64,000 bases of DNA from Gymnodinialimonas ulvae (GTDB lineage Bacteria; Pseudomonadota; Alphaproteobacteria; Rhodobacterales; Rhodobacteraceae): positions 1,674,001 through 1,738,000 of the forward strand of contig NZ_JBBIFX010000001.1 of NCBI RefSeq assembly GCF_037543845.1, in the 5' to 3' direction. The notes under the pieces were generated by a model that worked only from the letters and a program-made list of their open reading frames with translations, did no database searches and was not told the origin of the DNA. Every line of letters starts with the position of its first letter. The stretch's first letter is position 1. Shown here piece by piece: positions 41,124 to 50,184 of this stretch. The position numbers and the translations under genes are program-made.

Positions 41124-43396
41124 TCCCCCGCGACGGCAATATCTGCGTCATCTGGGTCGATGACATGATCGACGTCTTCACCTGGCGCGACACGTTCGGC
41201 CTCCGCATCCAGACCCCCAACCTCGACCGCCTCATGGCCGAGGGCGTGCGCTTTTCCAACGCCTACGCCACCGTGCCGCTCTGCGCGCCGTGCCGGGCGG
41301 AACTGGCCACTGGCATCTCGCCCTTTCGCTCCGGCCTCGTCGATCTCAACCGCTTCTGGCGCGACATCTCACCCCCCGAAAAGGCCTGGGCCTACGACCT
41401 GCGCCGGGCCGGGTTCTACAATTTCACCACTGGCAAGGTGGACGCCAATTACAAACCCATGCCCGAGGCGTACCGCCGGCTTCTTTTCCACGAAGACCCC
41501 CTCGCCGAAGACCGGGGCAAACGCCACAATGTCCACGCCTACCTTGACCGCGGCCCCGGCATCAAAGGCGTGAACCACCCCAACGATGCGGGCGAATACG
41601 ATCACACATTCTATGATTACCGCGTCGCGCAGAACGCCATCGACCACCTCGCCCGCGCGGACCCATCCCGCCGCCACCTGATCCAGCTCGGCTTCAAACA
41701 CCCGCATTACAACCTCGTCGCCCCCGACCGGTTCTACGCCCAATACGACCCCGCCGACATCGTCTGGCCCACCATCGCCTCGCCAGAGGATTACTTCGGC
41801 CCGCAACCCGGGTTCGCCGTCTACGAGGCCGCCTATATCGCCAACGGCCAATGGACGCCCGAAAAGGCCGGCGACAACGCCTGGCGGCAAGTCGTGCGCG
41901 CGTATTTCGCCTGCATCTCCCATGTCGATCACGAGATCGGGCGCTTCATGGAGGCCCTGCGCGCCTCGCCGCTGGCAGCCAACACAACCGTCATTTTCCT
42001 GTCCGACAACGGCTTCAACCTCGGCACACACGACAGTTTTCACAAGATGTCCCAATGGGATAGCGCCGCCCACGTCCCCCTCGGGATCTGGCACGCCGAC
42101 CTAGCGCCGCGCGAGATTGACCTGCCCGTGTCGCTCCACAACATCCCAAAAACCATCATGGACCTCGCAGGCCTCCCGCCGCGCCCCGACTGGACCTCCG
42201 GCCAATCGCTCCTGCCCCTGATCGAAGACCCCGCAGCCTTCGACGCCACCAAATCGCCTGTCACCTGCGTCTTTGGCACCCTCTCCGTCCGCCCCTCCGT
42301 CGCAGGCCTCTCGCAATACCGCTACTTCCGCTATCCCAACGGCGAGGAACACGTCTACGATCTTGTAGAAGATCCGGGCGAAACCACGAACATCGCCGAC
42401 ACCGCGCCGCTCACCGCGCTCCGCGATGAGCTCATCCGCGGCGCGCTCGACCTTGGCCTCGACCTGCGCGGCTTTGAAAACCCGGCCTGCGGCGTCAACG
42501 CGATGATGGCCGTCGACGGCTCCGTCGTTCTTGCGGGCGGGCGCGCCGACAATGATTACTGGGCCTATGGCGCGGATGCCGAAAAGATCGTGGAGGATGA
42601 AGACGGCGGCACCGATACCCTTTGGTACATGGCTGGCCCCGACGATTACGTCCTCCATGTCCCCGCCAACATTGAAAAAATCCGCATTGCCACCGTCGTC
42701 TCCCGCAAGGAAGATGGCGACCCGAAAGACCGCGAGGGCAAGCGCATCCGCATCGTCGCCCATCCCGACAGCCCGATCGAGTTCGAGACCTCCGAGCGCG
42801 TCGAAGTCGATGTCACCGGCTCCTCCGGCGACGACATCATGATCGGCCTCAAACACGGCGCCGCCACCTTTTACGGGGGCGCGGGCAACGACACGATGAT
42901 CGCCCGCGCCAAACAGGCCAACCGCCGCCATGCCTTCTACGGCGAGCAGGGAAACGACACGCTCCACGGCGGCCCGGGCCGCGACACGCTCGACGGCGGC
43001 ACCGGCGACGACGTCATTTACGGCCACACCGGGCGCAACCACATCTACGGCGGCCACGGCAACGATCTTATAGAAGATAGTGAAGGCGCGAGCACCATCG
43101 ACGCAGGCCCCGGCCGCAACACGCTCCTGCTTGGCGAGGGCGGCCACGACGTCACAACCGGCCCCGGCGTGACCCACATCACGCCCGAGGCGGGCGCCAA
43201 GACCTTCCGCCCAGCCTACGGCGGCGTCACCGTGATCCACGGCTGGCAGGCGGACCAAACCTACGACCTCAGCGCATGGCCCGAAGCGCCGACCATCACC
43301 CAGACCGGAGACGTCGTGCGCCTGCGCTGCGGCCTCTCGATTGTCGACATCACCGGTGTGCCGCACGGCACTGACATCACGGGACAGATCGCATAG
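41120..43396 (+). CDS. sulfatase with C-terminal RTX calcium-binding repeats
   Basis: A 758-residue fusion. Residues 1 to about 450 are a type I sulfatase: metal-binding WVDDM (14-15), the formylglycine motif C55-A-P-C-R59 followed by AELATG, and FLSDNGFNLGTHDSFHKMSQ. From about 585-680 come glycine/aspartate RTX nonapeptides (GGAGNDTMI, YGEQGNDTLHGG, LDGGTGDDVIYG). No N-terminal signal peptide is seen, so type I secretion through a C-terminal signal is likely. It would desulfate an extracellular sulfated glycan. The start overlaps the preceding gene by four bases. Confidence 0.9.
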   Translation: MIPRDGNICVIWVDDMIDVFTWRDTFGLRIQTPNLDRLMAEGVRFSNAYATVPLCAPCRAELATGISPFRSGLVDLNRFWRDISPPEKAWAYDLRRAGFYNFTTGKVDANYKPMPEAYRRLLFHEDPLAEDRGKRHNVHAYLDRGPGIKGVNHPNDAGEYDHTFYDYRVAQNAIDHLARADPSRRHLIQLGFKHPHYNLVAPDRFYAQYDPADIVWPTIASPEDYFGPQPGFAVYEAAYIANGQWTPEKAGDNAWRQVVRAYFACISHVDHEIGRFMEALRASPLAANTTVIFLSDNGFNLGTHDSFHKMSQWDSAAHVPLGIWHADLAPREIDLPVSLHNIPKTIMDLAGLPPRPDWTSGQSLLPLIEDPAAFDATKSPVTCVFGTLSVRPSVAGLSQYRYFRYPNGEEHVYDLVEDPGETTNIADTAPLTALRDELIRGALDLGLDLRGFENPACGVNAMMAVDGSVVLAGGRADNDYWAYGADAEKIVEDEDGGTDTLWYMAGPDDYVLHVPANIEKIRIATVVSRKEDGDPKDREGKRIRIVAHPDSPIEFETSERVEVDVTGSSGDDIMIGLKHGAATFYGGAGNDTMIARAKQANRRHAFYGEQGNDTLHGGPGRDTLDGGTGDDVIYGHTGRNHIYGGHGNDLIEDSEGASTIDAGPGRNTLLLGEGGHDVTTGPGVTHITPEAGAKTFRPAYGGVTVIHGWQADQTYDLSAWPEAPTITQTGDVVRLRCGLSIVDITGVPHGTDITGQIA

Positions 43397-43687
43397 CCCC
43401 GCTCTCGTCGGGCCTCGGTTCGGCGATCCAACGGCTGCTCTCTGGCACTTTATGGTGGCCAGGACATCGCACAGAACGAGCGGTGCACCAAGCCTCACCA
43501 AATCGCCGGGCCTTGGGGAGGCCCAACGATAGCGGGTCGGCTCCGCCGCTGTTAACCCGCTGGGTGCTCAACATGGGCTTTTGGCATGATGGCCGGCGCC
43601 AGTTTATAGACCAAGAGCGCTTTATTGCCCTACCAGTCAAAATCACGATGATGCCCTGGTAGCCAAAAACTTGTGAGGCGTAGCTTA
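43397..43687. other. gap before the AT-rich gene, nothing recognised
   Basis: No open frame with a credible start, no promoter motif and no mobile-element remnant is evident. The composition shifts from GC-rich to AT-rich within this gap, marking the left edge of a foreign-looking islet. Confidence 0.4.
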
Positions 43688-44362
43688 ATGAATAAATATA
43701 CTATCAGACACGAGAAGACTAACGACGCAAATCACCTCTTAGGTGATGGAAAAATAGCGGTTGGAATGACGCTTGGTGTTATTACTTCAGCGTTGGGCTG
43801 GATAGCGCTCACATACCTTGCCGATACCAATTCAATTGGTGAAGGCCTCTCAATCGACCCGATTTTGGTTTCACTACTAGTCGCATTTACTTCGACCTAC
43901 TTAGCCGCCAAAGCGCTGACCGAACAACGCAAAACCAGGGAGGCTAGCACGGACCCTGTTTTGATCGCTCATCTAGGGCAGCGCGCAGATGCAGCCGAGA
44001 TGGTAACGTTTCTAATCAGCAACATAGGAGCAGGCGCTGCACTGAATGTTCACGTGGATGTCGAAAAACCTGACGCTGATACGGAGAGGTACAATTTGTC
44101 TACAGACATATTCCGACGTTATCATCCATTTTCCGTTATTCCCCAAGGAAAGGACATCGAGTTCAATCTCGGTGTAGGTTTTCGGCTGTTTGAAGTTGGC
44201 CCCTTACCACCGTTCAAGGCGACGCTTTCGTATGAAGATCTCGCAGGTGACCAATATGAAAGCGATTTCACCATCGATATTCGTCAAATGGAAAAAATGA
44301 CCTCGCATAAGTCTCCTCAAATGCGGATCGTGAGCGCTTTGGAAGATATGGCCAAAAATTAG
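43688..44362 (+). CDS. AT-rich gene for an unrecognised two-helix membrane protein
   Basis: A 224-residue protein (counted from ATG 43688; an alternative ATG 43673 adds five residues). Two hydrophobic helices lie near residues 25-45 and 56-73 (VGMTLGVITSALGWIALTYL; DPILVSLLVAFTSTYLAAKA), followed by a soluble beta-rich domain of about 140 residues (MVTFLISNIGAGAALNVHVD; FPLPPFKATLSYED-like). No named family recognised. Its codon use is AT-rich (AAT, ATA, TTA common) in contrast to all neighbours, and it interrupts the polysaccharide cluster, so recent horizontal acquisition is likely. Confidence 0.75.
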   Translation: MNKYTIRHEKTNDANHLLGDGKIAVGMTLGVITSALGWIALTYLADTNSIGEGLSIDPILVSLLVAFTSTYLAAKALTEQRKTREASTDPVLIAHLGQRADAAEMVTFLISNIGAGAALNVHVDVEKPDADTERYNLSTDIFRRYHPFSVIPQGKDIEFNLGVGFRLFEVGPLPPFKATLSYEDLAGDQYESDFTIDIRQMEKMTSHKSPQMRIVSALEDMAKN

Positions 44363-44455
44363 TGACCACCCGAGCTCAAGAAGAAGCGAGATCAAATCCC
44401 TAACAAACCCTTACCAAAAACGCCTTTCTATAACCAAATCAACACCTTAACCCCC

Positions 44456-44473
44456 GGTTGCAACCTTGCAACC
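44456..44473. promoter_or_regulatory. perfect 18-bp palindrome before the glycosyltransferase operon
   Basis: GGTTGCAA-CC-TTGCAACC, an 8-bp perfect inverted repeat with a two-base centre, located 124 bases upstream of the ATG at 44597 in an otherwise gene-free gap. It has the form of a dimeric regulator operator. Confidence 0.45.
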
Positions 44474-44596
44474 ACCCAACCCGCATGCCCTCCCTCCCAA
44501 AACCCTTTGCCTTGCCGCCCCCAATCGGCGAAAACAGGGGCCAACGCGAGCGGGACCAATCCCGCCCACCCCGAGCAGCAATCAAAGGCCAGCCAA

Positions 44597-45406
44597 ATGG
44601 ACCTCTCCCGTCGCCCCGTCGCCTCCCTGTGGATCGGCGAGCGCCTGCAATATCTCAACCAACTTTGCCTTGCCTCGCACCTGCGCCACGGCCATCCGGT
44701 GACGCTTTACTGCACCGATAACGTCCAGAACGCCCCCGAAGGCGTCGACGTTCGCCCCGCGACCGAGATCATGGATATCCCCATGGATATCGTCGAGCAG
44801 ACCTCGGCCAGCTTCCTCAGCAACGTCTTTCGCTACAAGATGATCCAGGCCACCGGCGCCATCTGGATCGATTGCGACGCCTTCTGCCATGCGCCGTTCC
44901 CCGATGAATGGGAACATATCTACGCCGGCCACGGCATGCGCGGCGCGCTCAATTGCGGTGTCGTCGGCATCCCGCGGCAGGGCGAATTGATGGACCAGCT
45001 TCTCGATTATTACGAGAACCTCCCCGATTTTCCGCCCTGGTGGAACGACCGGCAGAAACGCCGCATGGGCCGGCAGGACGACAAGCTCCCCCACCCCGTG
45101 CGCATCTACAAGACCGAGCGCACCGCATTTGGCCCGCAGGCCTTCACCCATTTCGCCAAGCAGACCGGCGATATCGAACGCGCGATGACCTCCGACGTGC
45201 TCTACCCCGTGCCGTTCCAGCTCAACGATATTTTCTACGACCCCCACGGTCGCGTGGAGGGCTGGTTTACCGATAGAACCGTCTCGGTCCATCTCTACAC
45301 CAACGGCACGAAACCGTGGTGGCGCAAGAACCCGCCGCTGGAAAATTCCTACGCGTGGCGCATGGCCCAAGAGGTCGGGATCACGCCCGAGGACGCGCTG
45401 GAATAA
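44597..45406 (+). CDS. glycosyltransferase with DxD sugar-nucleotide motif
   Basis: A 269-residue protein starting MDLSRRPVASLWIGERLQYL, followed by CLASHLRHGHPVTLYCTDN, and the nucleotide-sugar motif ATGAIWIDCDAFCHAPF. This arrangement of short N-terminal region, then polypeptide YKMIQATGAIWIDCD, resembles GT32/GT8-like capsular polysaccharide transferases with DxD motif. AAAGG lies eight bases before ATG 44597. Its TAA shares a base with the next ATG, starting a chain of overlapping genes to 48415 that must be translated as one operon. Confidence 0.75.
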   Translation: MDLSRRPVASLWIGERLQYLNQLCLASHLRHGHPVTLYCTDNVQNAPEGVDVRPATEIMDIPMDIVEQTSASFLSNVFRYKMIQATGAIWIDCDAFCHAPFPDEWEHIYAGHGMRGALNCGVVGIPRQGELMDQLLDYYENLPDFPPWWNDRQKRRMGRQDDKLPHPVRIYKTERTAFGPQAFTHFAKQTGDIERAMTSDVLYPVPFQLNDIFYDPHGRVEGWFTDRTVSVHLYTNGTKPWWRKNPPLENSYAWRMAQEVGITPEDALE

Positions 45407-46536
45407 TGTCCGACGCCGCCCCATCGCTCGACTTCCGCCCGGATGAACCGATGCGCTGGACGCCGGAATGGCACGCGGATGTTGTCTCGGTCCCGTGGGG
45501 GGAAGAGGAGCCAAAGGGATACAAACGCGCGGCGGGCCTGTTCACCGCAGACGGCGCGCATCTGCCCGACAGCCACTCCTGGCGCTACGCCGACGAGCCG
45601 GTCACCGTTGTGCCGAACGGACCCGCACCGCAACCGGTCGAACGGTTGGAGGGGCGCTGGCTTTATGGCGGGGTGTTCTATGCGCATTTCGGACATTTCC
45701 TCGTCGAAACCACCGCGCGGCTCTGGGCCGCAGAACAGGTGCCGGACCTCGCCGGCTTGTTCTTTTTTCCCAAACCGCGCCTCACACATGAGTTCAAGCC
45801 GCTCAAACCCTACCGCCCGTTCTTCGAACAATTGGGCCTCGGCCACCTAAAGATCCGCCTGCCGCAAAACCCGGTCGAGATCGCCGAAATCACCTGCCCG
45901 CCGCCCGGCTTTGGCATCGACACGATGATTGCAGGTCGCCCGGAATACCGCGATTTCATGCGCCGGCGCCTGTGTGCGGACGTCGCCCCCGAAGGTGCCG
46001 AAAAGCTCTATATCACCCGCTCGGCGCTCACCTCCCGGCGTGGGCGCGTCGTGGGCGAAGAACGGATCGAAGCCTTCCTCGCCGCCGAGGGCTACCGCAT
46101 CTTTCATCCGCAGGATCACCCGATCGCCGAACAAATCGCGCAATACCGCGCCGCGCGACAGATCGTGGCGCTGGATGGCTCCGCGCTGCATCTGGCCGCC
46201 ATCGTCGCCGACCCGGAGGCTGAGGTTGCCCTGATCAATCGCGGACCGTCAATGAATATCGAGGATTACATCCTGCAGTTCCAAACCTTTGCAGGCCTGA
46301 CACCGACCCGGATCGAAGCCATTCGCGGCTGCTGGTCGCCCGACGGCAAACGCTTCGTCAAACGCGAGGCGCAGGCGCATTTCGACTTCCGCGCCGCGGG
46401 CCAGGCGCTGCACCGAGCGGGTTTCATCACCAAACCCTCTGTCTGGTCCGACCCGCCCGAGGCCGAGCTTGCCGAACAGATCGCCCGCCTCGCGGAGCGG
46501 TTCGGCATCGGCCTTGTCTACCGGGACCTGCGCTGA
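45406..46536 (+). CDS. GT61/DUF563-family glycosyltransferase
   Basis: A 376-residue protein with the DUF563 (GT61) signatures: YGGVFYAHFGHFLVETTARLW, then LYITRSALTSRRGRVVGEER, YRIFHPQDHPIAEQI, and ALDGSALHLAAI near residue 270. GT61 enzymes transfer pentoses or related sugars onto glycans and glycoproteins. It is translationally coupled to its neighbours on both sides (TAATG and TGATG). Probably cytosolic, acting on a lipid-linked or surface polysaccharide precursor. Confidence 0.85.
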   Translation: MSDAAPSLDFRPDEPMRWTPEWHADVVSVPWGEEEPKGYKRAAGLFTADGAHLPDSHSWRYADEPVTVVPNGPAPQPVERLEGRWLYGGVFYAHFGHFLVETTARLWAAEQVPDLAGLFFFPKPRLTHEFKPLKPYRPFFEQLGLGHLKIRLPQNPVEIAEITCPPPGFGIDTMIAGRPEYRDFMRRRLCADVAPEGAEKLYITRSALTSRRGRVVGEERIEAFLAAEGYRIFHPQDHPIAEQIAQYRAARQIVALDGSALHLAAIVADPEAEVALINRGPSMNIEDYILQFQTFAGLTPTRIEAIRGCWSPDGKRFVKREAQAHFDFRAAGQALHRAGFITKPSVWSDPPEAELAEQIARLAERFGIGLVYRDLR

Positions 46537-47540
46537 TGCTGTGTGGCCAGCCCGCCCTGATCGTGACCCCGATGAAGAACGAGGGGCCGTATATCCTGGA
46601 ATGGATCGCCCACAACATGGCCTGCGGGTTCGACCGGTTCATTGTCGTCACAAACGATTGCGAGGATCAGACCACCCGCATCCTCGACCAGTTGGAGGCG
46701 CTGATCCCGCTCAAGCACCTGCCCAACCCCAAGATGATCATGCGCGACCGGGGCAATTGGCACATCATGGCGCTGCGCTATGCCTCGCTGTTGAATTTCT
46801 ACAAGGACGCGGGCTGGATCTATTTCACGGATGTCGACGAATTTCTGAAAATCCATGTCGGTGCTGGCACGCTGCAGGATCTGCACGACGCAGCCGGGGG
46901 ATTTGACGTTGTCTCTCTGACCTCGATGCCGTTCGGCTCGAACGGGGTGACGGCGTTCCGCGACGCGCCGGTGGTCGCGCAATTCACCACCCAATCGAAG
47001 GATTACGAGGCTGGCGATATCACTGACAGCGCCATCAAGACGATGTTTCACAATGATATACGCTTTGACGTGCGCCGCAACCACCGGCCCCGGCGCACGG
47101 ATTTCTCCACCACCGGAAAACGTTGGATCGACGGAAGCGGGCGCGCGTTTTCGGACGCGTGGACGGATGGCAAAGCCAAATCCATCTCGCCGCTCGGCTC
47201 TACCGATCTTGCGCAGTTCAACCACTACGCCGTGCGCTCGGCGGAGGCGTTCCTGATCAAGGTCGCGCGCGGCGATGCGGTCACGCAGACCCGCCTCGAT
47301 GTGCAGCGCAGCCTCGATTACTGGCACCGTTACAACCGCCCCGGCACGCCAGATTCCTCGCTCGCAGATGGCCTGCCGGAAGCCGCCCGCATCCGGGCTG
47401 AATTGCTGGCAGATCCGGAACTGGCCGCGCTGCATGCGGAGGCGGTGGCCTGGCACGAAGCCAAGGCGCACGCGCTGCGCGACGACCCAGAGATTGCAGA
47501 CCTCGTCAACGCCCTCGATCTGGACGATCCGGTCCGATGA
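46536..47540 (+). CDS. GT2-like glycosyltransferase (PF13704-type)
   Basis: A 334-residue protein beginning with ALIVTPMKNEGPYILEWIAHNMACGFDRFIV, then VTNDCEDQTTRILDQL and IYFTDVDEFLKI, where DVDEF is the DxD-type metal/nucleotide site. This is the same domain as in the proteins at 37048 and 48419. A later histidine motif AQFNHYAVRSAEAFLIKVARG is also shared. It overlaps the previous gene by one base and the next by four. Confidence 0.85.
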   Translation: MLCGQPALIVTPMKNEGPYILEWIAHNMACGFDRFIVVTNDCEDQTTRILDQLEALIPLKHLPNPKMIMRDRGNWHIMALRYASLLNFYKDAGWIYFTDVDEFLKIHVGAGTLQDLHDAAGGFDVVSLTSMPFGSNGVTAFRDAPVVAQFTTQSKDYEAGDITDSAIKTMFHNDIRFDVRRNHRPRRTDFSTTGKRWIDGSGRAFSDAWTDGKAKSISPLGSTDLAQFNHYAVRSAEAFLIKVARGDAVTQTRLDVQRSLDYWHRYNRPGTPDSSLADGLPEAARIRAELLADPELAALHAEAVAWHEAKAHALRDDPEIADLVNALDLDDPVR

Positions 47541-48415
47541 GCGACTTCACAATCGCCACCATCGCGCGTGAGCCTTGGCCGATCCTCGCGCGTTTCCTGC
47601 GCTGGCATCTGGATCAGGGGGCCAAGCGGATCATCCTTTACCTCGATGACCCGAACGATCCGTCGCTGCGCCGCTTGCGCGGTGATCCACGGATCGACGC
47701 CCGCCCCTGCACGCCCGCGCTTTGGGCCAGCTTGGGTCTGGACCCCGACAGCCGCTTCACCCGCCGCCAACGCCACGTTCTCGCGCAGGCCTATGCCGAT
47801 ACGCCCGAGGGCTGGTTGCTGGTGCTCGACGCGGATGAGCTGGTGTGGTTCCAGGGCCGCACCGTGCCGCAGGCGCTCGCAAGCCTGCCCGCAGAGGCCC
47901 GAAGCCTGCGGGTCAAAAGCGCCGAACAGGTGATCTTGCCCGATGGCGGCAGCGGGTTCCGCGTGCCGATCGAGCGCAGGGCGGTGACGCGCGTCTACGG
48001 CGCGGATGCCGCGTTGCTGCGCATCCGGTACGGCCTTGTCTACCACCCCGAAGGCAAGAGCTTCCACCGCGCGGGGCAAAGTGGGCTGACGATGCGGCTG
48101 CATTGGGCCGAAGATGCGCACGGAACCCGCACCCCCGGCCCCGTCTGGGGCGCTGCGGAACAGGCGCATCTGATCCATTACGCTGCGCCCGATTACGAGC
48201 GCTGGCGCGCCAAGGTCGCATGGCGACGTGGCGCGCATGGGTTCTCGCAACCCGTCAAGGACCGCCTCGATCAGATCGCAAACGACCCCGATCCTGAACC
48301 CGGCTACCGTGCGATGTTCGATACGTTGCACCGACTGACGCCCGAGATTGCGGCGACGCTTGAGGCCGAAGGCGGCCTGTTGCGGGACGGTCCCAAACTG
48401 GACGGGGAGGGTTAG
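47537..48415 (+). CDS. divergent GT2-like glycosyltransferase
   Basis: A 292-residue protein of the same general type as its neighbours but more divergent: FTIATIAREPWPILARFLRW, RIILYLDDPNDPSLRRL, then LLVLDADELVWF as the DxD-type motif and HLIHYAAPDYERWRAKVAWRRG in place of the FNHYAVRS segment. It overlaps the preceding gene by four bases and ends three bases before the next. Substrate unknown. Confidence 0.78.
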   Translation: MSDFTIATIAREPWPILARFLRWHLDQGAKRIILYLDDPNDPSLRRLRGDPRIDARPCTPALWASLGLDPDSRFTRRQRHVLAQAYADTPEGWLLVLDADELVWFQGRTVPQALASLPAEARSLRVKSAEQVILPDGGSGFRVPIERRAVTRVYGADAALLRIRYGLVYHPEGKSFHRAGQSGLTMRLHWAEDAHGTRTPGPVWGAAEQAHLIHYAAPDYERWRAKVAWRRGAHGFSQPVKDRLDQIANDPDPEPGYRAMFDTLHRLTPEIAATLEAEGGLLRDGPKLDGEG

Positions 48416-48418
48416 GCC

Positions 48419-49633
48419 ATGGCCGGGCGCGTGATCATCACCATGATGAAGGACGAAGCGCCGTTCCTGCTCCATTGGATCGCGCATCACCGGTTGCTCG
48501 GGTTTGACCACATCATCGTCTTCACGAACGATTGCAGCGATAGCAGCGACGCGATGCTCGACCGGTTGGCCGAGATGGGAGAGGTCACGCATATCCGCAA
48601 CCCGGTCCCCGAAGGCGGCAAACCGCAACCCATCGCCCTGCGCCACGCGGACAAGCTGGCCGAAGTGCAGCGCGCCGAATGGGTGATCGCGCTCGATGTG
48701 GATGAATACCTTGCCATCAAGCCCGGCGCCGGACGGCTGGATGACCTTTTGGCCACCGCGCCCGAGGCCGACGGTTTTGCGCTCACGTGGCGCATGATGG
48801 GCTCGAACGCGCGCATCGACTGGACCGATCACCCGGTGACCGAGGCCTATCCCCACGGCGCACCGGACCTGTTCCGCAAAGGGTGGGGGGTGAAGACCCT
48901 GTTCCGGCCTTTCGCGAATATGAAGCTCGGCATCCACCGCCCCACCGTGAAGGGCAAAGACAAGACCGCGCTTTTGAACCGGGCCTGGGTCAATGGCTCC
49001 GCCAAGCCGATGACCCGTGCCTTCAAGACGGAGATGTGGCGCTCGTCGCTGGCCACGCTCGGCTACGCTCACGCCGAGATCGCCCATTTCGCCACCCAAT
49101 CGCAGGAGGCCTACCTGCGCCGCGCCGCGCGCGGCAACGTCAACGCCAAGCCCGCCAAATACGACGCGACCTATTTCGGCATCTTCGACCGCAATGAAAC
49201 CACGCCCGACACTCTCGGACGCTACGCCGAGGCCACGCAGGACCGTGTCGCAGGCTATCTTGCCGATCCGCGCCTGTACGATCTACAGCAACGCGCGCAG
49301 GCCTGGCACGCCGATCACCGACGGATCATGCGCGCAGCTCCGGATTTCGCACAGTCCCTCGCGGCCCTGCAGACAGCAAGCGACATCCCGTTTGATGCGC
49401 TTGACGAAGTCCTCTTCACGCAACCGCTCGCCCCCGCAGGCAAAGACTTGGTCGCACGCATGCAGGCCGACGGTGTGCCCGACCGCGACATCGCCCGCAG
49501 GTTGGCCCGGACCATCGCGCAGATCGAAGCAGACCGCGATGCGGCCGACGCAACCGAATTGCGCGCCATGGGTGTCACGCCCGACTATGGGGACTGGGAC
49601 CAAATGCCCGCTGGTTTTGCCAAAAGAGACTGA
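48419..49633 (+). CDS. GT2-like glycosyltransferase (PF13704-type)
   Basis: A 404-residue protein: VIITMMKDEAPFLLHWIAHHRLLGFDHIIVF, TNDCSDSSDAML, WVIALDVDEYLAI, GWGVKTLFRPFANMKLGIHR, and HFATQSQEAYLRRAARGNVN. It is clearly paralogous to the N-terminal half of the 37048 protein, including the shared KGWGVKTLF segment, but lacks the methyltransferase-like part. The last about 100 residues are helical and unmatched. It starts three bases after the previous stop and closes the operon. Confidence 0.85.
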   Translation: MAGRVIITMMKDEAPFLLHWIAHHRLLGFDHIIVFTNDCSDSSDAMLDRLAEMGEVTHIRNPVPEGGKPQPIALRHADKLAEVQRAEWVIALDVDEYLAIKPGAGRLDDLLATAPEADGFALTWRMMGSNARIDWTDHPVTEAYPHGAPDLFRKGWGVKTLFRPFANMKLGIHRPTVKGKDKTALLNRAWVNGSAKPMTRAFKTEMWRSSLATLGYAHAEIAHFATQSQEAYLRRAARGNVNAKPAKYDATYFGIFDRNETTPDTLGRYAEATQDRVAGYLADPRLYDLQQRAQAWHADHRRIMRAAPDFAQSLAALQTASDIPFDALDEVLFTQPLAPAGKDLVARMQADGVPDRDIARRLARTIAQIEADRDAADATELRAMGVTPDYGDWDQMPAGFAKRD

Positions 49634-49679
49634 ACGCTCCACCACCGACCAGCCCCGCGCCCTCCGGACACCGCAGTGC

Positions 49680-50138
49680 TCAATTCGCCTTTTCGGGCGG
49701 CGGACCAGGCAGGGGCAGGATCGGCACGCCATCCTCGATCAAGGATTTCGCCTCATCCGCGTTGGCCTCACCATGGATCGGCCGTTCGGGCACATCCCCC
49801 AGATGCATCGCGCGGGCTTCTTTCGCGAAGCTGCCGCCGACATAGGTGGATTTTTTCTCGACATGTTCCCGCATCTGTCGCAGCAGCGCCTCGGCCGGAT
49901 GTGCGGGCTCCGACAAGGAGGGCGTGGGCGTGGGCACAGGTACAGGCGCCGGGGCCTCCTCCGCCGCGCGGCCCTTTTTCGGCACCGGCGGTGCCATCAT
50001 CGCCTTTTGCACATCCGTGGCTCCGCAGATCGCACAGGCCACCAACCGCTTGCCCTGCAACGTGTCGTAGGCATCGGCGGATTGGAACCAGCTTTCAAAC
50101 CGGTGTCCTTCGGCGCATTTCAACGTGTAGCGTATCAT
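49680..50138 (-). CDS. DUF1178 family zinc-ribbon-like protein
   Basis: A 152-residue protein with the DUF1178 opening MIRYTLKCAEGHRFESWFQS and ACAICGATDVQKAMMAPPV, where spaced cysteines and a histidine probably bind zinc. A Pro-rich linker and a helix (EALLRQMREHVEKKSTYVGG, FAKEARAMHLGDVPERPIHG) complete the family pattern. Conserved in alphaproteobacteria, function unknown. It lies 46 bases downstream of the Nudix gene and may share its transcript. Confidence 0.9.
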   Translation of the reverse strand: MIRYTLKCAEGHRFESWFQSADAYDTLQGKRLVACAICGATDVQKAMMAPPVPKKGRAAEEAPAPVPVPTPTPSLSEPAHPAEALLRQMREHVEKKSTYVGGSFAKEARAMHLGDVPERPIHGEANADEAKSLIEDGVPILPLPGPPPEKAN

Positions 50139-50184
50139 CGTGGGTAAGACTTATGGGGATCGCGGGCCGCTTCAAGTCGCCTTA

